A DNA stretch of 64,000 nucleotides, from positions 172,019 to 236,018 of the forward strand of contig PUDQ02000076.1 in assembly GCA_002964805.2 (NCBI GenBank). The letters are read 5' to 3'. The translations under genes and the position numbers were made by a program. This stretch comes from Trametes villosa (taxonomy: Eukaryota > Basidiomycota > Agaricomycetes > Polyporales > Polyporaceae). This document shows positions 10,613 to 21,614 of this stretch, piece by piece; positions within the stretch are counted from its first letter, which is position 1; every line of letters begins with the position of its first letter. The notes below the pieces were generated by a model, which was not told the DNA's origin, searched no databases, and saw only the letters and a program-made list of their open reading frames with translations.

Positions 10613-10659
10613 GATGTTCAGGGTGCTGCTGTTCTCGCATCCCGCCAGACACACGGCGC

Positions 10660-10666
10660 ATTTATA
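10660..10666 (-). promoter_or_regulatory. TATA box of the 2OG oxygenase gene
   Basis: TATAAAT on the minus strand, 48-54 nt before the ATG at 10612. Confidence 0.6.
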
Positions 10667-11641
10667 GGTCGAGGTCGTGCGATTTCTGACTCGTCCAACG
10701 CAGCCAAATCAGGACAAAACATGCGTCGCGCATCCAAGGGAGATTGACGTACTTCAACCTGCCGTTATCCGAGGGCCTGCACCCTTCTAAGACGTAAGCT
10801 TGGGAGTTTATCGTGGATGGCTTGGGAGAGCTGTTCATCGACTGTATCTTTCGCCTAATAGCCAGCGATCTAAAAAAGGTATCTCCTGCCTATAAGAGCG
10901 CCGCTTTGGACATAACTCATCTCGAGTCAGTGCAAATCATGTCACCCTGACGTGTATTCGCAGGCTTGCTCCGTCTTGTGCCCAGCAAGCGCAAGCACAC
11001 CACGAACACGTTCACAGGGGGCAGTCATCAGGCTGGCATGCATGATCACTATCCGATGTGCAACTCGCAGTTATAGAGCCGCAAACCGTCGACTCTTGCG
11101 TAATAACACATCTCTGGGGATAGCTGCGGGGGCTCACATGAGACTATGCCCCGTTTCCTTCGACACCATGAGCCCCAAAACATTACGTCGAAGCTGAGCA
11201 CGCACCCTCCCTAAATCAACTCAATAACGCGGCTGACACCGTTGTACGGTGACGGCCCTGTTCTCAGCGCGTTAGCCCCCGTGATACGCGTAGTCATGCG
11301 CCATCCGCAGAACTTCAACTATGATGGCCACTCGTGTGTTGTCATCTTCTTGTCCGAGGCAGTGCAGGTCGAATGGGCGAGATATCGTGAGGCAGGCTCG
11401 GTAGCCGCTACGAGTCGAGCTCTATAGCAGTTTGAAGCCTTAGCATACGAACAAGCTACCCCATGTGATGATAACAGCGAGATGTCAGAACTGCACAAGC
11501 CCGGGCCGCGATGATCGAGTCGTAGGGAAGACGCGCTGTTTGTGTTTGTTAGGAACCAAAGCCGTTGGCCTCCCGATGCGATCTGCCGACCAACCTCCCG
11601 GCGTCTGGCAGCATTTTTGCTGACGAAATCAGCAAAATGAT
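10667..11641. other. Intergenic region, no gene seen
   Basis: About 1 kb. A TATAAGAGC near 10892 resembles promoters elsewhere in the window, but the first ATG downstream is followed by a stop after three codons and no spliced frame was found. Otherwise nothing recognisable before the tRNA. Confidence 0.45.
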
Positions 11642-11712
11642 TCCGACACGGGGAATCGAACCCCGGGCTATCGCGTGAGAGGCGATAATGTTAGCCACTA
11701 CACCATATCGGA
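11642..11712 (-). tRNA. tRNA-Glu (anticodon CTC)
   Basis: The minus strand begins TCCGATATGG and ends CCGTGTCGGA; the 7-bp acceptor stem pairs apart from G-U-type changes. The anticodon stem-loop has a perfect ATCGC/GCGAT stem around loop CTCTCAC, giving CTC. The T arm is CGGGG TTCGATT CCCCG. The 71-nt length fits. No intron is needed. Confidence 0.93.
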
Positions 11713-11895
11713 TATAAAGGGTTATCCTTTTGAGAGTTGTTCATGTTGTCGAGTCAGTGTCGCTACTTGCGCTGAAAACATTCAGATTGATTGACATCCA
11801 TAGAAGTACGGGCACTAACATCAGCGAGATGTAGCTACAGAGAACAGCTCGATATTCGCCGCGGGCTTGCGCGCGCCTCGTCAGAGTCTCCACCG

Positions 11896-14800
11896 TCAAT
11901 GAGCTTGAGCATGGGGCGCCCATCCCGGATTGTTGACCGCCACAGGACCCACTCCGCCTTCGAGAACTCCATCCAGAACCAGGTCCAGCGTCGGGCGCAC
12001 AGGCGTATCTTCCATCACCCACAGTGCAACGGCAATGGTGCTGCATCCGAGAACGTGTCAATGAGCGTGTACCGCAGCAGAAAGCGGATAACACATACTT
12101 CGCTCCATGGTGATTGAGTATCCCTGGCGGGACGGGGAACCGGGCCTGCGGGCCTACATTGCCGATACGCTAGGACGAGATGGTGGTCAGGAGACGACAT
12201 CACGCATACGGAGTGTCTGCTAACGTACCTTCCCGAACTTCCAACCATTCACGAAGAGCAGCGCGCGATACGGCGCGCCGGTGCGCTGTGTGCCGCCGTC
12301 GAACTCGAAGCTGAATGTCGCGTCCAGACCTTGCGGGACGTCCAGCGTGACTGTGGTGATGAAGAAGCCGACGCCGGCGCCCCCCGACGGTAGGCCCGTA
12401 GAGAACTCTCGCGACGTGAAGCTGCGTGAATTCGTCGGGAAGCCCGGCAGGTGCCATCCCTCGCGCTCGGCGAAGAGACCACCCTCATTGGTCAGGCCGC
12501 GCACTTTGTCTGGATAGCTATCAAAGCCGGCGTGGTGAGTGCTAGTCAACGTATGCGGAAAAATGGGCGCGTACTTTGTGTATCCGCCGAGTTTACCCTG
12601 GACTCTCCAGGTCGAGAAGTTCCCGACGCCGCCAACGAGCTCAAACCCGCGAATACCGCGATCTGACTTCTGGTTTTGGCCCTCGTCGTTACCCATGTGG
12701 TCCTGGAGGATAGTCAATACGTTGTCCTTCCCCGGCTTGAGGGCCGAGCGAGGGAAGTTGAAGAAGGCATTTGCCCCGCCGGTCGCGGAGAAGTCGGATA
12801 CTGTTTGGAGGAAGACGTCGTTCAGCCACACCGAGGCGGCGAATGCTGCATGCGTGATGAGCATGAACTTCATATGAAGAGATACAGACTGGTAGTCGGA
12901 CGTACCTGTGCCGCCGTTGATGGTGAGGTTCGCGCCAGCTTCGGATCCAGTCGCGTTGAAGTGCCCGCGCCAGAGAATATTGTTCTCGCAGCTAGCCTGG
13001 CATCAGCCTCGACATTACATGTAAGAATAATAGTACTCACAAGCCATAATCACACCCTGAGCATAGGGTCAACGCTCGATACAACATACAAAGGGGCATC
13101 GACACGCACCATACAACACTCTGCCGTCTCCGAAGGCTGGGGGAATGGTGATGTTCGTCGACGTATGGTCCGCCACAATCCAGTGGCTGTCGTCGTAACC
13201 GTCCTTCACCTCCGGCAGACTGTCCGCGAACTTCCACCCGCGCAGCTTCGGCACCCGCACCTCCTTGATCTTCGGGCTGACGTCCAACCTGCCTTCGAGC
13301 ACCCCGCTGCCCGCATCTCGCACCTGTACGCGACGCCCGTTCCAGGTCACCGAGAGCACACCGTCAGGCGCGATCACCGTGAGGGGCACGCTCGCATTGA
13401 GATCTCCATGGATCGCGAGAGTGTGTCCGCCGTCCGCTAGGCTCGCGTTGCGCACGAGGTACGGCCCACCAACGAGCGCTGTCGTGTTCGTGCCGAACTG
13501 CCAGTACGTCTCCAGCCCATGAATGGTGTCCTTCGTCGGTGCGCGGAGCACGGGAGCCCAGAACGAAGCGGCGGTGACGGGATCGCCAAAGAGGACGAGC
13601 TGAGTGGGCGAGTCCCAGAGCGTGAGCAGCCCTTTGGTGCCAGGGCTAGGAAGCACAGAAATGGCGGTGAAGTCGCCGCGCGTAGAGATGTAGCGCACGC
13701 GCGACGACTGTGCGCGCGTTCCGTGGCCGGTGAACCTCAACGCGACTTCGTGCGCCTGGTCTGCGTTCCCGTAGATGAAGAGCACGTCGCGCTTGCCGAT
13801 CGTTCCTGCGAAGAAGACGGAGGCGGTCGAGTACAGGACAGACCCCGAAGCGCCGAATGGGTAGTCCGTCAGTACGACTCTGCTTTGGCGGCCGTCGAGC
13901 GTGATCGAGTCGGCATGCTGCGGGATGGTAAGCTGCCCGTGTGAGGTTGCGATCTTCAACTTGAAAGATGTGCGATTTCTGTGACATCTCGTTCGTCAGC
14001 ATGGTGCGAGGTAGGAAGCAGCCGGAGGGCATACGTCGAGGTGCCATCGAGTTGGCGCACGATGCCAAAGCCTGTGCCAGTGTTCGGGTTCCGGAGATAC
14101 GTCGCAAACACTTTCGCAGCTTCTGGCCCGGAGATGGACACCTCGGGGATGCCGCTGTGGTTCGTATTGCCCATCCAGTCGGTCTTGCGGAACGAAGGGG
14201 AAGAGCGAAGGAAGATGCCCTGGCGCTTCATCTCATCGTACTTCTCCCACAGCAGCCGCGTTTCCTTGATGGCGCCCGCGTAGTCATAGCTTGAGCATAC
14301 TAGTCAGTGTACGAGGCTATGTAAAGGTAGGAATGGTCAACCTCGTATATGCACCAGGGTACGTGATGCCGCCCCAGCTTGTCCCTCTGCCATAACAATC
14401 ATCGTCAGCCTCGAAGCCAGCAAGGCAGCACGGACCATGGACGCACCCGTAGAACATGTAGACGGACTGCATCTTCGCGTTGCTCGCCCAGTTGTTCTTG
14501 TAGTACATGTCCTCGAAGTCGGGCCCGACCCGTACACGGCAGAGCTCGTATCCCGGTCCACCCCAGTAGTCTTGCGAACCCCCTGTATGCATGAACACAT
14601 CATTCCCCGTTTGTCACTTACAATGTGATAGGCATGCGGAGACGCACCTTGAAACTCAGGAAGGTAGAACGGTCGGTCCGGAGCGGTATCGAGATGATAC
14701 TGGTGGAAGTTTGTCGGGACAGGGTTCCACAAGGCACCGGGCGTACAGTTGAAGTTGTTCGGATAGAAGTCGAGCCCGTAGAGGTCAGGAGCGCCAGTAC

Positions 14801-15968
14801 CGTTCACGAACTGCTGCCTCTCGCCGGGGTCGTTGTATGTCCTGTGTATATGCGGTCAGGCAAGGCGAGTAATGAGAAGAAATGAGGGAGGCTTACAGGG
14901 GTACGACGATGCCGTTCGTGCGGTATTGCTCCTCGATGTCGGCGAAGTACTCAGCGTGGGACGCAGGTGTTTGCGAGTACTCGTTATCTGAGGGCGGGTA
15001 AGCTCGCACCAGCATGCGTAGCTCGAGGACAAAATAGGCATACCAATTTGCAACACTGACATATATTCACGTTAACGAAGCCGATTCCAAAGCGACAGTG
15101 AAATGCATCAGGACTTACGGAGCATAGATCCGCCTTCTGTCACTTGGTTCGGCTTCGCTTGTTCGATGATCTGAGAGATGTACGGCTGGTAGGCCGCATT
15201 CCAAGATGTGCTGTTCACGCGCACGTCGCCCTCCGCGAGACTGGTCGCCCAGAGCGCAAGCCCACCCGCAGTCGTCTCCGCGTTGATCTAAGCGACAGTC
15301 AGCGACAGCGCCTTCCGGACCATGGTGCGTCCTCACATAGGGGCCTGTTGAAGGGGGAGCGGACGGTCAGGTTCAAAGACCTACAGGCTGAGAGAACAGA
15401 GATAGGTACCTGGTCGAAGGACTATGAAGATGCCCGCAAGCCGAGCTGCGTCGAACATTGGCTGCAAGGCGCGCCAATCCTCGAAGTCGAACACGCCCGG
15501 TGCCGGGTTCGTTAGTCCCCCTGAAAGGAAGGTCTTCAGCACCGAGGCGAGTTATGAAAATAAGCCGGACGTACAGTGGATGTAGATGCTGCATGAAGCA
15601 TCTCATGAGGATCTGGATCCGCTTTCCCGTCAAACGTGAGGACATACCTGACACTGTTTAGACCGGCAGCAACCATTTTCTGGAAGATGTCGAGCCATAG
15701 ATCCGGAACCGGGAGGCGGAACGTGTGGAACTCCCCAGAGCTGAAACCACGAATCAGTCAGACACACTGGATGACGGTTCAAACGGAAGACGCACTAGAG
15801 GAACATTCGCTGATCGTGCAGGAATAGTGTATAGTTGTCCCATTGCACAACATCCGAGAGTCCGTTGGATTTGCGAGGTGGATCAGCAGGGCTCGCTGAA
15901 GCAAGGAAGACGAGAGCAAACGTGAAGAGAGCCTGTACAGCCCGGAGGGCGTGCAATGTGAGCTGCAT
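11896..15968 (-). CDS. lacA: Secreted beta-galactosidase, GH35, 1015 aa
   Basis: Hydrolyses terminal beta-D-galactosyl residues of plant polysaccharides outside the cell (EC 3.2.1.23). The model has 19 exons: 15968-15796, 15740-15648, 15588-15575, 15520-15410, 15344-15337, 15287-15119, 15055-15044, 14987-14897, 14841-14648, 14582-14447, 14386-14342, 14289-14035, 13978-13110, 13056-13041, 12991-12906, 12845-12575, 12517-12229, 12169-12099 and 12040-11896, summing to 1016 codons. A signal peptide covers about residues 1-26. The catalytic barrel has [21 protein letters not shown], acid/base Glu196 in QIDNEY and nucleophile Glu286 in YLPEFQ. Downstream are the beta-galactosidase domains 2-5, ending near LWVMEDTP and [13 protein letters not shown]. 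Four exons are only 8-16 nt; each carries conserved residues, so they are not artefacts of reading. Confidence 0.93.
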
Positions 15969-16015
15969 GGCGCGACGTCCAAGCTCAAGCAACCGGGAAG
16001 CCTTCTCGTGCTGTT

Positions 16016-16021
16016 CTTATA
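16016..16021 (-). promoter_or_regulatory. TATA box of the beta-galactosidase gene
   Basis: TATAAG on the minus strand, about 50 nt before the ATG at 15968. Confidence 0.6.
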
Positions 16022-17038
16022 CACGCTCTGTGGCCCATGGAGCTGACCGCGATGTCGCATGTTCAGGCGGTGCCTTTACAAACGTCGGTCCGCAAGAGAT
16101 CGTCGGGCGGCCGCCGCTTACGATTATTTCTATGGTGCAGGCGTTCGAATAGATCCCTGGACGCGAGGCGTAAGTGGTCATCAGTCACGATGTACACCAC
16201 CTGGTGATCTTCCCCTGCTTCCTGTAACCGGGTATACGGCTTCTCGGGACCCGGGCTCATAGTTAAAAGCAGCTGGGCGATGGTTTCAAAGACACAAGTG
16301 ATTCAACAGTTGAACCTAGGCGCGAACGTAAATCGTGATGAAGTTTAGGCTCGACTTGGATCGTTCGTTGTCGTGTTTGAGGGCCTGACGAGGAGTTTTG
16401 CGAGCCAGGGATTCCAAAGCGAGCGGGAATGCTGCGGCCATGCGAGCGCACCTGACCAATGTATCGCGTCGTGGAGGATCGAAGGACAGCTGCAACCTCG
16501 GGCGGAGCGCGCCTTTCGACGGTACGGCGGCTACGCGGCGGAGTCCCGGCACGCCAGCGCGGACAGGCCGGCCCGGATACGCACAACTTCAGCCTCGAGC
16601 AAAAGTCAGGGTTACGGCCACTCCGTCTGCGTCCCCTCCGTGTCACCAGAGGTCCAGGATGCCTTCAAGATCGAGTCTTTCCGTGCGTGTGCGTCGATGT
16701 GTAGAATAAAAACCTGGGAATGCAGGACCACCTGATCGCGAAGACTCCCCGCACGTGAGCGCGTTAACACCGCGTTTCGACGCGTCCGCGGCGGTGTACA
16801 GGTATCGCGCTCCTCTTTGTGCGAAAGTTTCAGCCCTGGGCGACGCCTGGTGGTGATGTTCGGCTCTAAGCCCGCCGATGTGGCTGATATATATCACGAG
16901 AAATCCCCAATGAAAACGTGGTGTAGTACACAGAGAATGAGGCGTAACCATGTCGTTTCGAACGTAAATCACTGAGCATCGCGGTCATATCGTCGCACTT
17001 CGTAACACCCCCAGGCCACTCCTCCAACATCTCCCACC
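16022..17038. other. Beta-galactosidase upstream region and phytase 3' end
   Basis: About 1 kb between two minus-strand genes. Short ORFs on both strands look like chance. No repeat or RNA gene is seen. Confidence 0.5.
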
Positions 17039-19102
17039 TCATGAGTAGCACTGATCAAAGTCTCCACCGCCGCTCCTCCTCGCGTACTCCTGGCTCCTCA
17101 CGAACTCCTCGAGTGTACACAGGCCGTCCTCGCCGCCACAGAACTCGAGCGGCTGCACCTGGTCGTTCACAAGCACGCGCACATACGCGCCCTCTTCCAC
17201 CACCCCGTCCTCCCCCTCTCCGACGCACGTCAGGCGCTCGGTGATCATGCGCGACGAGAACGGGACCATGCGCGACGCGACCCAGGTCTGGCCCGCAGGG
17301 TGTTGGGGGGTGGGCAGGCGCGTGGGGTCGAGCGGCGTGCTGATGTTGAAGAGCCCGAGTGCGGCGTAGACGGCGACCATGAGGTTCTCGTGCGTGAAGT
17401 CCGCGTAGAGCACGCGGTCCAGCGGAAACTCGAGCGAGGCGTTATGTGTCGTGCGATCCTTCACGGGTGTCTCCGTAAGCCGCGCGAGCAGCTCGTTCAC
17501 GTAGCCTACTCCCTGTATTGGGCCGAGCTTCTCTCCATATCTACAGGGCGACGTAGTTAGCCAATATGCGACTAGTTATGAAGGAGCGCCTTGGCTCACC
17601 CCGTCTTGTAGTACTTCTCGAGGTCGCCGTGGTACTCGAACGCGCGGAAGTCGTCCTCGGTGAACATCGAGCAGAACGGGCTCAGCGTCTCCTTCGCGAC
17701 CGTCTCGAACGGGCACATCGCGAGCAGGTTGAACACGTCCATGTTCGTGATGTTCGCGCCCGGCGCGCCCCTGTTCAGCCGCGCCGCGATCGGCGGCGCG
17801 AAGTGCGACAGCCAGATGTCCGTCTCGCGCGAGCCGTCGCCCGCGTTCGGGCAGTCGTTGTTCAGCGTGTTGTTGTACTGGGGTGCGTATGAGTATATGC
17901 AGGATGAGCTGAACGAGGCGGATCGGGCACACCTCTTCGGAGATGATGACGTTGAGATAGGGCTGGTGGCGTTGGTGGCTCGCAGCTGCAAACCCGACGG
18001 TCCAGTTCGTAGCAGTGGCGATAACCCTTGGTGCGCCCGCGGCACGCACAAACGGAATCTGTGTCGAGTTCACCAGGTGCGCATATCGCTTGTACGCAAC
18101 CTGACCCGCTTCAAACGTCCTACAAGCATTCTAGTCAGCCCTGGTGTAAGCCAGCTACTGAGAAACGCGGTGCACGTACTGCGCGGCCCCGAACGGCACC
18201 AAGTCGTCCGCGCCCAGCTCGTACTCGTACTGCTCAATGAACTTGAGCCGCTTGTCCTTGAACTTGTCGGCGGAGGCGAGGTGCCCGACTGCCTCCGCAT
18301 AGTTCTCGCCGTCCTCGGCGTTGGGGTATCGTGCGCCATGGCGCTGCAGCTGTGCAGAGTGCGGGTTCGTAACGTCGGACGAAAGGGATGTGCTCATATG
18401 GGTGGACGCACTATGTTGACCTAGGAGAGAAGCAGCGTTAGTTGTATGTACTTTGCAGGTTGGACAGACGACTGGCACAAGCAAATTGTAGGGTGAGGCC
18501 TTGGCATGGAGCTCGCATCGGCGCGTTCAAGTCGGGTCTGCTTTCCTTGTGCAAGGTTTGCCGATAAGGCTCTCCGAGCCAATCACACAACCGCATCCCG
18601 CGCACACGACCAGCAGCGCCCTCGCCCAGAGTTGCACCTCGGCCGTGTGCCCAGGACACAAGCACCGGCCCCCACCCGCACACAAGCACTCCGAAGCACC
18701 GACACTCACCTGCGTGATCTCGCACCCCGCAGGCGGCACGCGGTACTCATCAATCGCGCGCCACGGCGAGTACATCCCCCACTTCGTCCGCAGGGCCTTC
18801 GGCGCGCCGAGCGGCGGCGCGCGCAGCACGCCCTCCGCCGCGACCTCGCGCAGCCGGTCGGGCATGGTGAGCGTCCAGCTGCCCTCGGGGAGCTCGGGCG
18901 CCGAGGGGTCGTGGTGCACGCGCCACGGCTGCGCCCAGGCGATGTACGCGCCGAAGACGACGAGCGTGACGGTCGTGCGGATGCACCCGTTCGTGAGCCA
19001 CGCGCGGCGCCGGCGCGGTTGTGTGGCGCCGGCGTTGGCGTGCGCGGCTACTGTCGGGAGCGGTGGCGGGGTGCTCTTGCTCAGCGAGCGTGCGAGGGGC
19101 AT
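17039..19102 (-). CDS. Histidine acid phosphatase, phytase type, membrane-anchored, 512 aa
   Basis: Releases phosphate from phytate or other phosphomonoesters. Six exons: 19102-18710, 18420-18412, 18349-18180, 18119-17933, 17877-17600 and 17540-17039. The second exon is only 9 nt (V-N-I) and joins ITQ to LQRHGARYP. The nucleophile His138 is in RHGARYP. The proton-donor pair is His396-Glu397 (FTHENLM), where most fungal phytases have His-Asp. Cys-containing loops (NNDCPNAG, NLLAMCPFE, SPFCSMF) fit the family's disulfides. There is no cleavable signal; residues about 40-58 are hydrophobic after a basic stretch, suggesting a type II membrane anchor with the enzyme outside. Substrate specificity (phytase or general acid phosphatase) cannot be told from sequence. 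Confidence 0.9.
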
Positions 19103-19562
19103 GGCTTGTACTGCAGCCGCGAGGGCGCGAGGGGAGGGGGTATCTGGGGAGAGTCAGGGGAAACTGCGCGAGCGTGATTGGGCGGAGGAGGGTTAAGAGG
19201 GAGGCGCCGCGCGACTTGGAGCGCGAGTACGCGAGTCGCGCTATCTGTTAATGTGATGTCATGAATGCGTGCGAGGCGCCCCTGACACTCGGATTGTCGC
19301 GCTACCCTCGCAGTGATCGCGATCCGCGACTCCGATTGCGGGGTATGTTGGAACTTAAGGGTACTCTGACTAGCGACGAACGTGAGGATAGACATGTCAT
19401 TGGAGGAAGACGTAGCTAGTGATATCGATACATCCGGAGGGGCTGTCCATGCATGTAATACAGCGGAGAACAGAGATACACGGGGATTCGACGGTGTGGC
19501 AAGACTGTGACGGGGAAACAGGAGAGATGAACATGGAAGGGAAGGGGAGACACACTCAGTAC
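19103..19562. other. Phytase upstream region
   Basis: 460 bp between two minus-strand genes. A CCAAT pentamer reads on the minus strand near 19175. Nothing else recognised. Confidence 0.45.
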
Positions 19563-20199
19563 TCAGATAGCAACCCTGCTCGTCGACGGCGCGTACGGGT
19601 CAAACGGCACCTTCTTCACAGCCCTGCGCTTCTTCATGTTCGTCTTCCCTGTAATACGAATACCCAGTCAGCATCTCCGCGCACACGCACACATCAAACC
19701 AAAACGACTCACGGGTGCGGCGTTTCTGCACGGGCTGCGGGGGATACGCCTCGTCCTCGTCGCCCGAGTCCAGCTTCCGCACCTGGCTGCTGCGCACCCT
19801 CAGCAGGCACCCGCACGACAGGCATGTGCAGCCCTGCGTGGACCCTGCGTCGTACTCCGACGCACGCCACAACGCGCGCAGGTAGTCGGCCCTGAGCTGC
19901 GCGACCTCGGCGCAGAACATGCGCTTCCCCACTGCGTCCTGCGCCACCTCGGCCGGGGCTGCGGCCTTGGCCTTGACTGTGGCGAGCGGAGGTGGGGATG
20001 GGGCGGGGTACTTGTCCATGGCGCGCTCGAACGAGACGATCGCCGCCTGCGCGATCGCGTTCTCGTCTTCGGCGTCTTCAGGTGGAATGTGCGCGGCGAT
20101 GCAGTGGATGTAGGCGGCGAGCACGTTCGGCACGGTGAGCTCGTGGCCACGCTCCTTCACGGCGGCGATAGCAAACTCGATATTCGTGTGCATGATCAT
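19563..20199 (-). CDS. Unknown protein with a basic tail, 190 aa
   Basis: Exons 20199-19713 and 19648-19563 join in frame. Without splicing the ORF would end differently at 19600, but the spliced tail (KTNMKKRRAVKKVPFDPYA) is far more protein-like and leads to a clean stop. The N-terminal 50 residues look helical (NIEFAIAAVKERGHEL, VLAAYIHCIAAHIPPE). The middle is Ala/Pro-rich, and a four-Cys stretch (CTCLSCGC) follows at about 127-134, possibly binding metal. The basic end could be a nuclear signal. No family recognised. Confidence 0.65.
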
Positions 20200-21614
20200 C
20201 GTGTGTGTGTGGTGTGTGGGGATATAGCGTGGAGAAGAGAGGAGGGGCGAGGAGGGGTGTGGCCGGCGTGGTGAGATGGTGGTGGTCGCGGATGAAAGGG
20301 TCTGCGAACGTTTGATGTGAAGGAGAGCAGCTGGTTGGGTTTGTGTGAATACGGGCAGAGGCGTATTCGGGCGCGAGATAGGTCGAAGCTGGTTTTATAG
20401 CCGCAGCCGAGGACAAAGGCGGTTGATTGGGCCCGGCCACAGAAGGTTGGATCCGGTGCTGTAGCTGAACACAAAGACCGCGCCACGAGGCTACAACGCC
20501 AGAGAATCGTGCGTGGCGGTACCTTGCAGAGGTATTGCGATGTGGGTCGTGCGCAAAAGTCGCCAGAGAGTTCAGAGCAGTATACATAGTCGCCAGAAGA
20601 TGCAGAGCAGCCAATCCTACGAGTACCGCAGCAGTCTGGAAGACCAGGAGGGTGGGTGGCGCACTGCGGTACCGCCGTATGTGTCGACCTGTAGGCCAGC
20701 TCTCGAACGCCGCCAGAGCTCAGAAGACACCAGGTGAGCCGAGAGACGCGTCGAGCACATCGTTCTTGTCTTCGTCGCCGTCGTCAGCAGCCAACAAGCC
20801 ATTCGTCTCGACGACGCGAACAAGTGCGAACGAACGCCGAGGGCGCGCACAGCTGGCCCGTGCGTCAGTTCGGCATCTGCCGAAAGCGGCACTATATAAG
20901 CTGGAAGCGCGCATTTCTTTCGCTACTTACGCCCAGATAAATTGGCTCGCTGAACGCTTTCCTCGACTTTCGCGGCGCCTCATTCCCTGGGCAGAGCATC
21001 ACTTCCTGTACATCCTGCGCTGCCCTTCCAAAGAGAGCGGTGTGGTATACGGCGCGTCTGGCGACTTCTGTGGAGGACGGGTCGAGATCAGGAGGACATG
21101 CCCTCGCGGTGCGGTGCGTGTCAGTGTTCTTGTATAATAGCATGTAGTGCTTGTTACGCTCCTACGCGAATAGAGCGATTCTTGTTTCACAAGCAGCAAT
21201 GTTCTTGAACGCCCCTTCAGACATCCTACACTGCCAATCGCGCATCGCGTACACTGCAACCGCTATACGTGCATCGCGACTTGCTGTACCATTCCGAACC
21301 ATGAAGAATGAGAAGAACATACCCACCATTCTTTGCGGACAGACCCATCCTGTCCTGCTGGAGATTGTGATCTGTCTTCTATGGGTTCGGACCGGCATAT
21401 CCACGAGACATGGTCTCGTGTCCTCTGCTTCCGGTCAAGTTGAGTGTTTATAGCTGGGCGGTATACGATGTCTTTCGCAGGGATCGCACGTACTGGTGCG
21501 AGGAACAGAGCCCCTGTAGAACGTCACTAGGTCGCAGACACTCTCAGGCTCTCAGACGACGACGAATCACTCCTACCCAGGCCGCCTTCGCCTCCGGGAA
21601 CGCAACGCGCAGAT
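20200..21614. other. Divergent intergenic region
   Basis: 1.4 kb between two divergent genes. A TATAAAA on the minus strand near 20392-20400 may serve the gene at 19563-20199. Two imperfect 22-bp direct repeats (GTCGCCAGA...CAGAGCAG) lie at about 20563-20610. A long plus-strand ORF at 20535-21137 has no protein-like composition and is not called. Confidence 0.45.

Noticed and set aside
15575..15588. First impression that the beta-galactosidase gene is broken at the HWG motif
   Set aside because: Careful counting of the G run at 15517-15520 shows that canonical splicing keeps the frame (CACT joined to GGGGACT).
20535..21137. 200-codon plus-strand ORF in the region before beta-mannosidase
   Set aside because: Composition is not protein-like, no splice partners and no similarity to any family I know.
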